A stretch of 46,383 bases of DNA from an uncultured Rickettsiales bacterium (GCA_913046825.1 CAJWTF010000013.1:1-46383), one strand, 5' to 3'. Shown: positions 16,784-24,855, counted from the first letter of the stretch. Notes: a model not told the origin generated them from the letters alone. Numbers and translations: made by a program.

Positions 16784-19360
16784 TCATTCGGAGCCTGTCG
16801 AAGTCTCGCAGAACCTTCGAACCACATTTTCCGATATGCGCGACACGTTGTTGGTGTAGTCATTGTGGGAAAGCGCCGCCGCCCACGCAATCGAACTCGA
16901 TGAGAAGACCGCACCACCCTTCAGTGTCTCGTAAAACACCATATCGCAACGCACCATCGGGCTGGTCTGTCCGGTATTGGCGGAATGCGTATGGGTCAAT
17001 TCTTCCTTCACCCAATGATAAGCCGACGTGAAATCGGTTGCCGTCGCCACGATCAGGGCATGCGGCGGTGTGCCCAAAGCCGTGTCCGCCCGGTCGATCT
17101 CCCACCCGGCGGCACCACCGCCGAGCACGCCAAAATCTCCAATTTTCTCGTTTGCGCCGATGCCATCGAAGATAAATGCCGCACGCGGATCGAAGCTCTC
17201 CTCTGTTCGATTGTAATAACAGGAAAAGTCGAAACCTTGGGCCGCCATGCCCGTACCCGCCACTGATTGCGGAGCTCGCCCCATGCGCCGCCACATACCG
17301 CCGAGTTCTCCGGTAAAGCTGTGATAATACTCACCGCCCTCGGCCATCCAGGAGCGAATACCGTCCTCGGCGCGCCGCATCTCCAGAACGCCCGGCAATT
17401 CCGGATGATAGGAGACCCGCCAGTAAAACCCATTGCCGCCGAAATAGACAAACCGCCCGCCTTCGTTTTTATAAGTCTCGTAGGCTTCCTGCATACGAAG
17501 CGAGGGATATTCCGGATGCGTGCCGGTCATCACGCATTTATAGGGTCGCAACAACTCGTAGCCGTGGATATCCAAGTCATCCTCGGTAATCACATCGTAA
17601 TCGATATCCTTGGCTTCCAACCAATCCGTGATGTGCGTATCGGCGGCGAACTGCCAGAGCTTTTCCTTTGGCTGCATGTTAAGGATGGGCCGCAGACGCG
17701 AGGAATAGCAGACGCCCGATCCGTCCGAATGCTCATCGTAGAGGGAGCAACCGAGCTCCGGATGTTCGTGAAGATAAAGCGCGGACGGATCGACTGCCGC
17801 CCAGTAACCGGTGACGTTCTCCCGCTCTCGCCATTCAATCTCACTATGGCGATCTGCATAAGCCCAATAACTCGCCGTCGGCAGGAGAAATGCCAATGGC
17901 GCGCGGGCTTGGCCGACTGGCGGGCTCACAACAAAGGGGCAATAATCTTCATGCGCATCACGGGTCAACTTGGCGCAATAGATGCCGCTCTCCAATTTGG
18001 GTGGCACGTCGAGGGCGAAATCCGTCTCCCAGCCGCAATCGTAAAGATCATCATCATGGAAATGAATGGCGCCGTAATGTTCCGGTTTACGGGTCCAGTT
18101 AAATTCGCTGCCATCCCAGTTCCAACCTTTCATTGCACGGGTCGGAAGATTGACCGTCTCGCCGCCATGATCGTTACCGGAGACGTCGATAACCCGCGTC
18201 CCCGACACTTCTCGCGAGAAATCCCATCGCGCCACAAGAGCGTCGGAGAGATCGGCAGCCACTGCATGTTCCATCAACGCGTCGCGCTCACCATGTGATA
18301 GTGCCCGAAGCGCGACCTCCGGCGCATCGATCTTGCCGTTGTAATGGCCGGTCGGCGCTTGTCGGTCACCATCTATGCCGTGCCAAGCGGCAATGCGAAG
18401 CCCTGGCCCCGCTATTGGTGTCAGATCGACGCCGGCCTGCCCGCTTGCGGTCGTGTCGTCATAAGGCAATTGAGTAAAAGGCCGCTGCCCGACCCAGACT
18501 TGTCGCGTCTCGGCATCGAAACTCGCTGCCACGAGATACCATTGCCGCTCCAGCAGCGGGACCCCGGTTCCCAGAATGAACAGGTCCTTCCCATTGCCCA
18601 AGTAGAGCGATAAGCCGCCCTCATCGTCAATGGCGAGCGCGTAGCCCTTCGTCGCAGCGTCGTCCCAATTGGCAAGCAGTGCTTGCGGCCCCTTGCCAGG
18701 GGTCGTTGGCCAGATCCAGGCTTGAAGGGTAAAGCTCTCCACACCAAAGGCGTTCGCTTTTCCGATTTCAATGTAAGAGCCCACATCGATTGACTGATGG
18801 CGCGCCAGGTAGTCGCCGTTGACCGATGTCTCGACGGGAATTTCCTGGAATGCGGGGCCCTCCAGTGTTCCGTCACCACAGCGCAGGCGCACGATTTCTG
18901 CGTGATAGGCCATGTCGCCTTCCGCACTGACCTTGAACTCGATGCGCTCTCCATCCCTCACACTGAACACGTCGCTATAGGACAGAATTGGCCGATCGGC
19001 GGCTGATGTCGTCAACTCGCCTTCACCGGGGCGCGGGATCACTGGCTCATCGAGGCCGTCCAGGATCAACCGAGCGCCAGTATTCGCCTCCCACCGTGCT
19101 TTAAACAGGGCCCAATAGGCGGACTTCAGATCCGAAAACCCTTGATCTCGAAAAAGCTCAAGCGGATGCGTCTTCGGCCCCGTTGTATGGGCCAGGTACC
19201 ACGGGTCATTCCGCTTCGGCTGCACGAGAATATAGCGGCTCTCAATCCGCTCCCACCGCAACAGCTTGATGAGTTTCTGCAGCTCCGGCCCATGCGGCCC
19301 GAATGGATTGTCGCGGAACTCCACGCAGAGATCGAGGCGGGTAGGCTCGACTTTATCCAT
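16784..19360 (-). CDS. N,N-dimethylformamidase-like enzyme, small and large subunits fused
   Basis: This 858-residue protein resembles the iron enzyme N,N-dimethylformamidase (DMFase). Residues 10-95 (DNPFGPHGPELQKL, RYILV, ALFKARWE) match the pattern of the separate small subunit as I remember it. Residues 115-858 match the large subunit, including a LamG/concanavalin-like region (about 190-385) and the catalytic region. The remembered iron ligands (Tyr, Tyr, Glu) correspond to Tyr498 or Tyr501 in PTASYWAYAD, Tyr541 in CSLYDEHSDG and Glu617 in GTHPEYP. His615 and Asn643 (GGNGFYW) fall at the remembered spacings. DMFase hydrolyses dimethylformamide to dimethylamine and formate, but the substrate of this homologue is unknown. 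It follows the SMP-30-like gene by six bases. Confidence 0.85.
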   Translation of the reverse strand: MDKVEPTRLDLCVEFRDNPFGPHGPELQKLIKLLRWERIESRYILVQPKRNDPWYLAHTTGPKTHPLELFRDQGFSDLKSAYWALFKARWEANTGARLILDGLDEPVIPRPGEGELTTSAADRPILSYSDVFSVRDGERIEFKVSAEGDMAYHAEIVRLRCGDGTLEGPAFQEIPVETSVNGDYLARHQSIDVGSYIEIGKANAFGVESFTLQAWIWPTTPGKGPQALLANWDDAATKGYALAIDDEGGLSLYLGNGKDLFILGTGVPLLERQWYLVAASFDAETRQVWVGQRPFTQLPYDDTTASGQAGVDLTPIAGPGLRIAAWHGIDGDRQAPTGHYNGKIDAPEVALRALSHGERDALMEHAVAADLSDALVARWDFSREVSGTRVIDVSGNDHGGETVNLPTRAMKGWNWDGSEFNWTRKPEHYGAIHFHDDDLYDCGWETDFALDVPPKLESGIYCAKLTRDAHEDYCPFVVSPPVGQARAPLAFLLPTASYWAYADRHSEIEWRERENVTGYWAAVDPSALYLHEHPELGCSLYDEHSDGSGVCYSSRLRPILNMQPKEKLWQFAADTHITDWLEAKDIDYDVITEDDLDIHGYELLRPYKCVMTGTHPEYPSLRMQEAYETYKNEGGRFVYFGGNGFYWRVSYHPELPGVLEMRRAEDGIRSWMAEGGEYYHSFTGELGGMWRRMGRAPQSVAGTGMAAQGFDFSCYYNRTEESFDPRAAFIFDGIGANEKIGDFGVLGGGAAGWEIDRADTALGTPPHALIVATATDFTSAYHWVKEELTHTHSANTGQTSPMVRCDMVFYETLKGGAVFSSSSIAWAAALSHNDYTNNVSRISENVVRRFCETSTGSE

Positions 19361-19366
19361 GGTCGC

Positions 19367-20248
19367 CTACCCCGCGAAATACGGTTCCAGGATGCCCGTT
19401 GCACCCGTGCCCGTGATCGCGAAGAGCGCACCGGCCAGCGGTTGCTTTTCCGCTTCACCGGGCTCCAAAAACCGGGTCGCCGAGACGACATACAGAACGT
19501 CCAGATCAGCGCCACCGAATGTACACATGGTCGGTTGACGTACAGGTAGCTCCACGCGGTCCAGCAATGTGCCGCTCGGATCGTATTTCCCAATGGCCCA
19601 GTCATGCACCAAAGCACACCAGTAATTGCCGTCCGAATCGACTGTTGCGCCATCGATGCGGAAAGGTTGGTCCGAAGTATCAACAATCACCCGTCGATTA
19701 GCGATACTCCCGGTCCCGATATCATAGTCATAGGCGTACAGGGATTCCTTGCGCGTGTCCGAGAAGTACATGACCGAATTATCGGGGCTCCAGGCAATCC
19801 CATTAGAGCAGATGATATCAGTGTCCATCTTGTGACAACTCAAGTCCGGGTCGAAGCGATAGAGGCTCGCGGTCGCCTCCGTTAGACCCGCATCCATGGA
19901 GCCGCACCAAAACCGACCCCGTCGATCGCACTTGCCGTCATTCATTCGGTTGGCGTCGAGTTCTGATTCCGGGTCGACGATATACTCGATCTCTGGCTTC
20001 GCTAGATCGTGGATAAAGGCAAAGCCAGATTTCATCGCGGCGCAAATACCGGGATGCCTCTCTCGAAAGACGATGCACCCAACTTCCTCAGGCATAGGAA
20101 AGACTTCGTGCGCGCCTGTCGCCGGGTCGTAGGTTTGGATATTTGATTTCAAATTGTCGCACCAGTAGAGCTTTTGCTCTTCTCGGTGCCAAATCACCCC
20201 TTCGCCGAGGATATCTTTCGCCTCGACGAGGCATTCAATCTCGGCCAT
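19367..20248 (-). CDS. SMP-30/gluconolactonase/LRE family protein
   Basis: This 293-residue six-bladed beta-propeller carries the usual metal-binding residues: Glu in GEGVIWHREEQ, Asn in RMNDGKCDRRGRFWCGSM, and the Asn/Asp pair in SNGIAWSPDNSVMYFSDT. Family members hydrolyse sugar lactones with a divalent metal ion, though some act on other esters or lactones. There is no signal peptide. It sits between the catalytically dead trypsin-like gene (57-base gap) and the DMFase-like gene (six-base gap). A lactone- or ester-opening step in the same pathway is possible but is only inferred from position. Confidence 0.88.
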   Translation of the reverse strand: MAEIECLVEAKDILGEGVIWHREEQKLYWCDNLKSNIQTYDPATGAHEVFPMPEEVGCIVFRERHPGICAAMKSGFAFIHDLAKPEIEYIVDPESELDANRMNDGKCDRRGRFWCGSMDAGLTEATASLYRFDPDLSCHKMDTDIICSNGIAWSPDNSVMYFSDTRKESLYAYDYDIGTGSIANRRVIVDTSDQPFRIDGATVDSDGNYWCALVHDWAIGKYDPSGTLLDRVELPVRQPTMCTFGGADLDVLYVVSATRFLEPGEAEKQPLAGALFAITGTGATGILEPYFAG

Positions 20249-20304
20249 GCCTATTCCCCCGTTAAATCACCGAACGATGCCATCCCGAGCTTGCGGGAGG
20301 GCCG

Positions 20305-21327
20305 CTAATGCAGTTGCGGTCCCTTCAACAGCGCACCCCGGCTGATGGAGCGGACGTGAACGTCGACGACATCGCCGGATCGCTGCAAGTTCAAGGGAAT
20401 TTCTGCCCCAGCCGGACCTTGCGTCCAAACTTTGCGGTACATTTGCGCCATATCATCGACCGGCTGACCACCGACACCAAGCACGACATCTCCAAGTTGG
20501 ACATCTGCCTGTTGGGCCGGACCGTTATCCGCAACGCCGGCGACGATGACCTGGCCGTCCACTTCCGTGGTGAACATACCGAGCCATGGTCGCGGCGGTT
20601 TGCTCGTCTTTCCGTAGCGCAGAAGTTCGTCCAGGATCGGCTTCAGGATATCGATGGGAATAACCATGTTAACGTCCACCGGCTCCTTGCCATCGGTGGA
20701 TTGCTGCACGTAGAGCGAGCCAATTCCCAGAAGCATCCCATCACTGCCTATCAAGGCGGAACCACCCCAAAGCGGATGCGGCGGCGCGGTGAAGATCGCG
20801 TTGTCGAGCATGTATTCCCAATACCCGGCAAACTCGCGGCGCGAGACTACCTCGGCGCTGACCGCGTGCTTGACGCCGCCACAGCCTGCAAGAATGACCG
20901 GGTCGCCGACCTGCAGGGAATCCGAACTGCCGAGCTCAAACGGCGGCAGGTCGAGTTTTTGTAAGGCTTGGACGAGACCGAAACCGGTTTCCTGATCGTA
21001 GCCGACGACATGCCCCGGCACCGCACGGTTTTGGCCGTCAAACAACCAGATGGTTTCGGCTTCGGTCACCAGATAGCCGACGGTTAAAACCAGACCATCG
21101 CTATTGATCAAGGCAGCATTACCACCCCGCTCCGTCCCCAATGTGTCGGCCGTAAACCCATCGTCCGGAATATGGGTCCTGATCGACAAGACAGAGGACA
21201 AAGTCTCTTCCAGATCAAAACCGTAGTCACTCGCCTTTGGTCGTGCATTTACTGGAATCTCCGGGCCTAGCCGTTCTTCCAGCTCGTCGTCTTCTTCGTC
21301 CAAATCTTTTCTCCGTCCTCGCGTCAC
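20305..21327 (-). CDS. trypsin-like/PDZ (DegP-type) protein without catalytic triad
   Basis: The 340-residue protein has a DegP/HtrA fold: an acidic N-terminal tail (about 1-30), a trypsin-like domain (about 40-215) and a PDZ domain (about 245-335; PWLGMFTTEVDG, LGDVVLGVGGQPVDD). Aligned by eye with DegP, all three catalytic residues are changed. His is Tyr85 (LTVGYLVTEA), Asp is Gly115 (YDQETGFGLVQ) and Ser is Trp187 (HPLWGGSAL). The frame is long, clean and coupled by ATGA to the selenoprotein gene, so it looks like a maintained pseudoenzyme, not a decayed gene. There is no signal peptide or membrane anchor, so it is probably cytosolic. A scaffold or peptide-binding role is inferred. Confidence 0.82.
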   Translation of the reverse strand: MTRGRRKDLDEEDDELEERLGPEIPVNARPKASDYGFDLEETLSSVLSIRTHIPDDGFTADTLGTERGGNAALINSDGLVLTVGYLVTEAETIWLFDGQNRAVPGHVVGYDQETGFGLVQALQKLDLPPFELGSSDSLQVGDPVILAGCGGVKHAVSAEVVSRREFAGYWEYMLDNAIFTAPPHPLWGGSALIGSDGMLLGIGSLYVQQSTDGKEPVDVNMVIPIDILKPILDELLRYGKTSKPPRPWLGMFTTEVDGQVIVAGVADNGPAQQADVQLGDVVLGVGGQPVDDMAQMYRKVWTQGPAGAEIPLNLQRSGDVVDVHVRSISRGALLKGPQLH

Positions 21328-21851
21328 ATCGACGCTGAGATCATTTCCATGACCGGCGCCAACGCGTCGCGGGCAATCGCCTTAATTTCGTCATCGGTCC
21401 GATCTTGAATCGGGTGCGGCACATACACAATAGCCGGGTCGAAATTCAAGGCCACCGACTGCGCCTTCGCCGCTTGTTCGAAAGCGGTCGTCGCTACCAT
21501 TCCACCTGGAATGCCTCTTTGGTCGAGATCCCAAATGTCATGCAAACTGCACGACGTACAGGATCCTCAATCGCTCAGCGATTCGATTACGACATCACAT
21601 TCCGTCGCAATCGTTTGTGCCAAATCCACAGGGGCCGTCCGGGTATTGGTCGGCTTCGCATATTGCTTCACCGAGAAACCTTTTTCGCCCAACAGACGTG
21701 CGATTTCGTTGCTGAACACATCGCCGCGCACCTTACCAATATCGAGCACGCCGATGGTCAATCCTTCAAGCGATGCCGGCGGCGCCAGACGTTCCCGCGT
21801 TGCGGGCGACGTCTCTGCCGTCGGATCGAGAAGGGTTATATTTTCACTCAT
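21324..21851 (-). CDS. UGSC-family selenoprotein (in-frame UGA read as selenocysteine)
   Basis: One 175-residue protein is encoded with an internal TGA at 21569-21567 (codon 95). The frame is continuous on both sides: the first half ends CDVVIESLSD, then U, then GSCTSCSLHDIWDLDQRGIP. This is the diagnostic U-G-S-C motif of a selenoprotein family predicted from comparative genomics, and the flanks (LEGLTIGVLDIGK; VALNFDPAIVYVPHP) also match the family as I remember it. U95 and C98 form a CxxC-like redox pair, with C101 nearby. A hairpin just after the UGA fits a bacterial SECIS. The ATG overlaps the stop of the thioredoxin-fused gene and the stop overlaps the next start. Automatic annotation would split it into two pieces. 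Confidence 0.9.
21537..21555 (-). promoter_or_regulatory. SECIS-like hairpin for selenocysteine insertion
   Basis: Starting 12 bases after the UGA, the mRNA can form an 8-bp stem, GUCGUGCA with UGCAUGAC (one G-U pair), closing a GUU loop at +20 to +22. Bacterial SECIS elements recognised by SelB are expected to have an apical loop about 16-37 bases after the UGA with a G among its first two bases, and both conditions are met. The hairpin lies inside the coding region and also encodes the CTSCSLHD residues. The fold was drawn by eye, not computed. Confidence 0.72.
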
Positions 21852-23305
21852 GTACCGATCTCCTTGGTTACCAGATCACTTCCACGTTCTCCACTCGCGG
21901 CCCATCCGCCAATCAAGGCAGACATCAGACCGGCTTCGCCCCCGGCCCGAACAATATTGAGACCACCGGGCCTTACTTTCTTAATCATCTTACCGGCCAT
22001 GCTTTCCGGGATACCCTCGGCGATGCCGCCAACTCCTCGAATGATCTCATCGGCGGGGAAGGTTAGCACTTTCTCGAACTCCTGCATAAGGCGCTCTTTC
22101 GTCCATCCCGCTCGGTCGTAGACCCGCAGATGTTCTGGGCCCATCACAATCAAGACGTCATGCCCGGGCGCACGCTTTGGATGTCCAATAGCCCGGATCG
22201 ACATACCAAGCGAACGCGTCAATGATTCCGGCTCACGAGACGCTTGGTCAAAATTCCCCATTTGCCCTTCACCAGCGTAGACCGTCACCGCCGATTTCCC
22301 GCTTTCGATCCCACGCTCTTGCGCTAACGGCTTCCAGATCGGATTGCTCTCATCTTCAGCGAAGCAGAGCCCGACCTTGCCCGGGTTACCCATGGTCGCA
22401 CGGTCGATCTCGCCAGGTCTGCCGCCGCCCACATTGCGGATCACCAATTGTAGTGCCCGGCCGATGGTCGAATTCGCGCGGTTTCCCTGACCCAATGCAT
22501 TGACGCCGCTGTTCATACCAATGCGTTTAGCAATTGGGCCGTTCACCACCAGAATGGGTCCGACGAAATGCGTCGTGCACAACACGCCGTGCATGGCGAA
22601 TTTTGGATCGAGCGCCGCCTCCACTGCCGCCAAGACCACCGGCAGGTATTCCGGCTTACATCCAGCCATGACCGCGTTGATCGCAACTTTCTCGACTGTG
22701 CATTCCGCAAGGTTCGGCGGGATATGGCCGACAATTTCCTGCGGATCGCGGGTCGTCCCCTGCAGCATGCGCATTACCCGGACTGGCGTCGGTGGGACAA
22801 CCGGCAGGCCATCCGACCATCCACGGTCGTAACACGCTTCAATTTCATCATCGACGCCGCCGACCTCAATCTGGCGAGCCTTCAACGGCGCATCGCCGAA
22901 CCGGACCGCGAGGATTTCCGGCATGCCGGGATCGACACTCTTCGACCCGCAACCCGGCTGGTTCTCGGGCAAGCCTGCGCCCAGTCCCTCTGCCTCGGCC
23001 AACGCCTCCCATTCGCCGCGGTTCCAGCCGATAGCCCGCCCTTTCTCCTCACTGTCCTCGACTCGGATTAAGGTTGGAACAGTTTCGATATCAAGGTGAT
23101 ACGAAACCTCCAAATCACTGTCATAGACCGCGGGGACGCTTTCCGGAAAGCCGGGATCGTCCTGGGTATAAACGGTCAACCCACCATCGCCCACCGAGAG
23201 CGCCGCGTAGACCGGCTCCAGCATCGTACAGGTCGGACAGTCGCGTTTCGCAACGATTATAAGTCCGTCAGAAGGTGTCAGCATCGGCTCGGTCTGTTCG
23301 CTCAT
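21848..23305 (-). CDS. thioredoxin-like domain fused to a UGSC-associated domain of unknown function
   Basis: The 485-residue protein starts with a thioredoxin-like domain (about 1-110) with a CPTC redox site at 23-26 (VAKRDCPTCTMLEP) and the cis-Pro region VPTLI. The large remainder (about 145-485) begins GWSDGLPVVPPTPVRVMRML. It contains EKVAINAVMAGCKPEYLPVV, NSGVNALGQGNRANSTIGRA and GHDVLIVMGPEHL. I recall this domain next to UGSC-family genes in other bacteria but know no assigned activity. It is first in the operon and overlaps the selenoprotein gene by four bases, so it is a natural electron donor or partner for the selenocysteine protein. That pairing is inference. Confidence 0.75.
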   Translation of the reverse strand: MSEQTEPMLTPSDGLIIVAKRDCPTCTMLEPVYAALSVGDGGLTVYTQDDPGFPESVPAVYDSDLEVSYHLDIETVPTLIRVEDSEEKGRAIGWNRGEWEALAEAEGLGAGLPENQPGCGSKSVDPGMPEILAVRFGDAPLKARQIEVGGVDDEIEACYDRGWSDGLPVVPPTPVRVMRMLQGTTRDPQEIVGHIPPNLAECTVEKVAINAVMAGCKPEYLPVVLAAVEAALDPKFAMHGVLCTTHFVGPILVVNGPIAKRIGMNSGVNALGQGNRANSTIGRALQLVIRNVGGGRPGEIDRATMGNPGKVGLCFAEDESNPIWKPLAQERGIESGKSAVTVYAGEGQMGNFDQASREPESLTRSLGMSIRAIGHPKRAPGHDVLIVMGPEHLRVYDRAGWTKERLMQEFEKVLTFPADEIIRGVGGIAEGIPESMAGKMIKKVRPGGLNIVRAGGEAGLMSALIGGWAASGERGSDLVTKEIGT

Positions 23306-23326
23306 GGCTTGGAATTCACTAGCTTA

Positions 23327-23355
23327 ATTAAAAATCAGCGGTGTTTCTGTCACAA
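23327..23355 (-). promoter_or_regulatory. candidate promoter of the selenoprotein operon
   Basis: On the minus strand TTGTGA (23355-23350) is separated by exactly 17 bases from TTTAAT (23332-23327), matching sigma-70 -35 and -10 hexamers at 4/6 and 5/6. It lies about 20 bases before the ATG of the thioredoxin-fused gene, giving a very short leader with no strong ribosome-binding site. Found by eye. Confidence 0.4.
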
Positions 23356-23359
23356 ATCA

Positions 23360-23388
23360 TTGCAACACAACACACCAAAAGGTCAAAT
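23360..23388 (+). promoter_or_regulatory. candidate promoter of the amine dehydrogenase operon
   Basis: TTGCAA (23360-23365) and TCAAAT (23383-23388) are 17 bases apart, matching -35 and -10 at 4/6 each, about 50 bases before the plus-strand operon. It lies back to back with the minus-strand promoter within a 136-base divergent region, so one regulator could control both operons. The match is weak. Confidence 0.28.
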
Positions 23389-23441
23389 AGCGCCTTCGCG
23401 AACGGTTTCGACCGAATTTTTCGCTAGAATGGGTGAATACG

Positions 23442-24578
23442 ATGGAAACATCTGACGTAATTGTGGTGGGCGGTGGGTTATTTGGCCCGGCAACCGCTTA
23501 CGGACTGCGGCAACAGGGTTTAGACACCGTTGTTTTGGACGATGGCGATGACGTATTGCGCGCCGCACGGGGCAACTTCGGCCTGGTTTGGGTGCAATCC
23601 AAGGGCATGGGGATGCATCGCTATCACGCCTGGAGCCGCGAGTCGGCGCATCTATTTGCGAATTTTGCCGCCGAATTGAAAGAGGGCAGCGGCGCTGACA
23701 TCGCCCATCGCAACGACGGTGGCATGCATTTACTACTGGGCGAGGACGAACGCGAACAGCGCCGGCGCGAGATGGATATGATGCGCCAACAGGCCGGTGT
23801 CGACGCATTCGAGTGCGAGATCATTGAGCGCGAAGAGGTCGAAAAGATGCTCCCCGGTGTTCGCCTGGGTGATGACGTGGTTGGTGCTTCATTCTCCAAA
23901 CATGACGGCGACGTCAATCCGCTTAAACTTCTGCGCGCCATCAATGGAAGCTTCCAACACATGGGCGGGCGCTATCGCTCCGACTGCCGGGTCGAGAATA
24001 TACGCCATGACGGCAGCGCATTCATCGCAGAGACGAAAAATGGTAGTTTCACCGCACCCAAGATCGTGTTGGCCTGCGGTCACGGCATCACCAAACTGGC
24101 CCCCATGGTCGGGCTCGACACGCCCATCGTGCCGCAACGGGGTCAGATACTGGTCACGGAGCGAGCGGAGCCTGTGCTCGCCATGGCGCTCAGCTCGTTG
24201 CGGCAAACTGACGAGGGCACGGTGCAAATCGGCAATACCGAAGAAGAGGTCGATTTCAACGACGGCACAACCTTGGACGCCGGCCAAGCCATGGCGCGCC
24301 GCGCCGTCACGATCTTCCCGCAACTGGCGGGGCTGAGGCTCATCCGCACTTGGGGCTGTATCCGCGTGCTAACCCCGGACAAATGCGCGATCTACGACGA
24401 ATCGGAACAATATCCAGGAGCTTATGTGGCGACCTCACACAGCGGTGTCACTTTGGCAGCGGTCAACGCGCGCCGCACCGCGAAGTGGATCGCGACCGGA
24501 GAGACACCCCCCGGTTTCGAGGAATTCAGCGCGAAACGTTTTAAGACGGAAGGCAGCCATGTACCGGCGCATCACTGA
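23442..24578 (+). CDS. FAD-dependent amine oxidoreductase, HcnC/OoxB-like subunit
   Basis: This 378-residue protein of the glycine-oxidase/DadA fold begins with the FAD-binding motif DVIVVGGGLFGPATAYGL and has GNFGLVWVQSKG in the conserved region after it. It ends with YVATSHSGVTLAAV, the usual C-terminal FAD contact. I choose ATG 23442; an in-frame GTG at 23433 is the alternative. In HcnABC and opine-oxidase complexes this subunit oxidises the substrate C-N bond and passes electrons to the partner subunits. The two partners follow here, with a 20-base overlap to the first. The substrate (amino acid, opine or other secondary amine) cannot be read from sequence. Confidence 0.85.
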   Translation: METSDVIVVGGGLFGPATAYGLRQQGLDTVVLDDGDDVLRAARGNFGLVWVQSKGMGMHRYHAWSRESAHLFANFAAELKEGSGADIAHRNDGGMHLLLGEDEREQRRREMDMMRQQAGVDAFECEIIEREEVEKMLPGVRLGDDVVGASFSKHDGDVNPLKLLRAINGSFQHMGGRYRSDCRVENIRHDGSAFIAETKNGSFTAPKIVLACGHGITKLAPMVGLDTPIVPQRGQILVTERAEPVLAMALSSLRQTDEGTVQIGNTEEEVDFNDGTTLDAGQAMARRAVTIFPQLAGLRLIRTWGCIRVLTPDKCAIYDESEQYPGAYVATSHSGVTLAAVNARRTAKWIATGETPPGFEEFSAKRFKTEGSHVPAHH

Positions 24579-24855
24579 TCCGAAAGGCGGCATGGTCGCC
24601 ATTCACTTCGAAGGTCAACGCTTGCAAGTGCCTGCCAATGAAACGGTGGCCGCCGCCATACTCGCGGCCACCCCCGGATACACACGGACAACGGTCGTTA
24701 GTGGTGACAAACGAGCGCCATATTGCATGATGGGCACCTGTTTTGAATGCTCGATGGAAATCGACGGCGTTCAAAACCGGCAAGCCTGCATGACAACTGT
24801 GGCGGACGGCATGATTGTGAAGCGGCAAATGGGTAAGCGGGAGATGCCGGAATGA
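24559..24855 (+). CDS. [2Fe-2S] subunit, HcnA-like
   Basis: This 98-residue ferredoxin-like protein has cysteines in the order APYCMMGTCFECSMEI ... RQACMT, that is C-x4-C-x2-C plus a distal C, the pattern of the Fer2_4 family found as HcnA and as the small subunit of sarcosine/opine oxidases. The start MYRRITDPKGG lies inside the last codons of the preceding gene and its stop overlaps the next start (ATGA), so all three subunits are coupled. It would carry electrons between the two flavoproteins. Confidence 0.85.
   Translation: MYRRITDPKGGMVAIHFEGQRLQVPANETVAAAILAATPGYTRTTVVSGDKRAPYCMMGTCFECSMEIDGVQNRQACMTTVADGMIVKRQMGKREMPE

Noticed and set aside
17267..18298. 343-codon plus-strand open frame antisense to the DMFase-like gene
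   Set aside because: The opposite strand carries a recognisable 858-residue enzyme with conserved active-site residues. The antisense product resembles nothing.
21324..21851. Two separate small genes (21324-21545 and 21567-21851) or a nonsense-broken pseudogene
   Set aside because: The only break is one UGA placed exactly in the UGSC motif, followed by a SECIS-like hairpin, with overlaps to both neighbours. A selenoprotein is the simpler reading.
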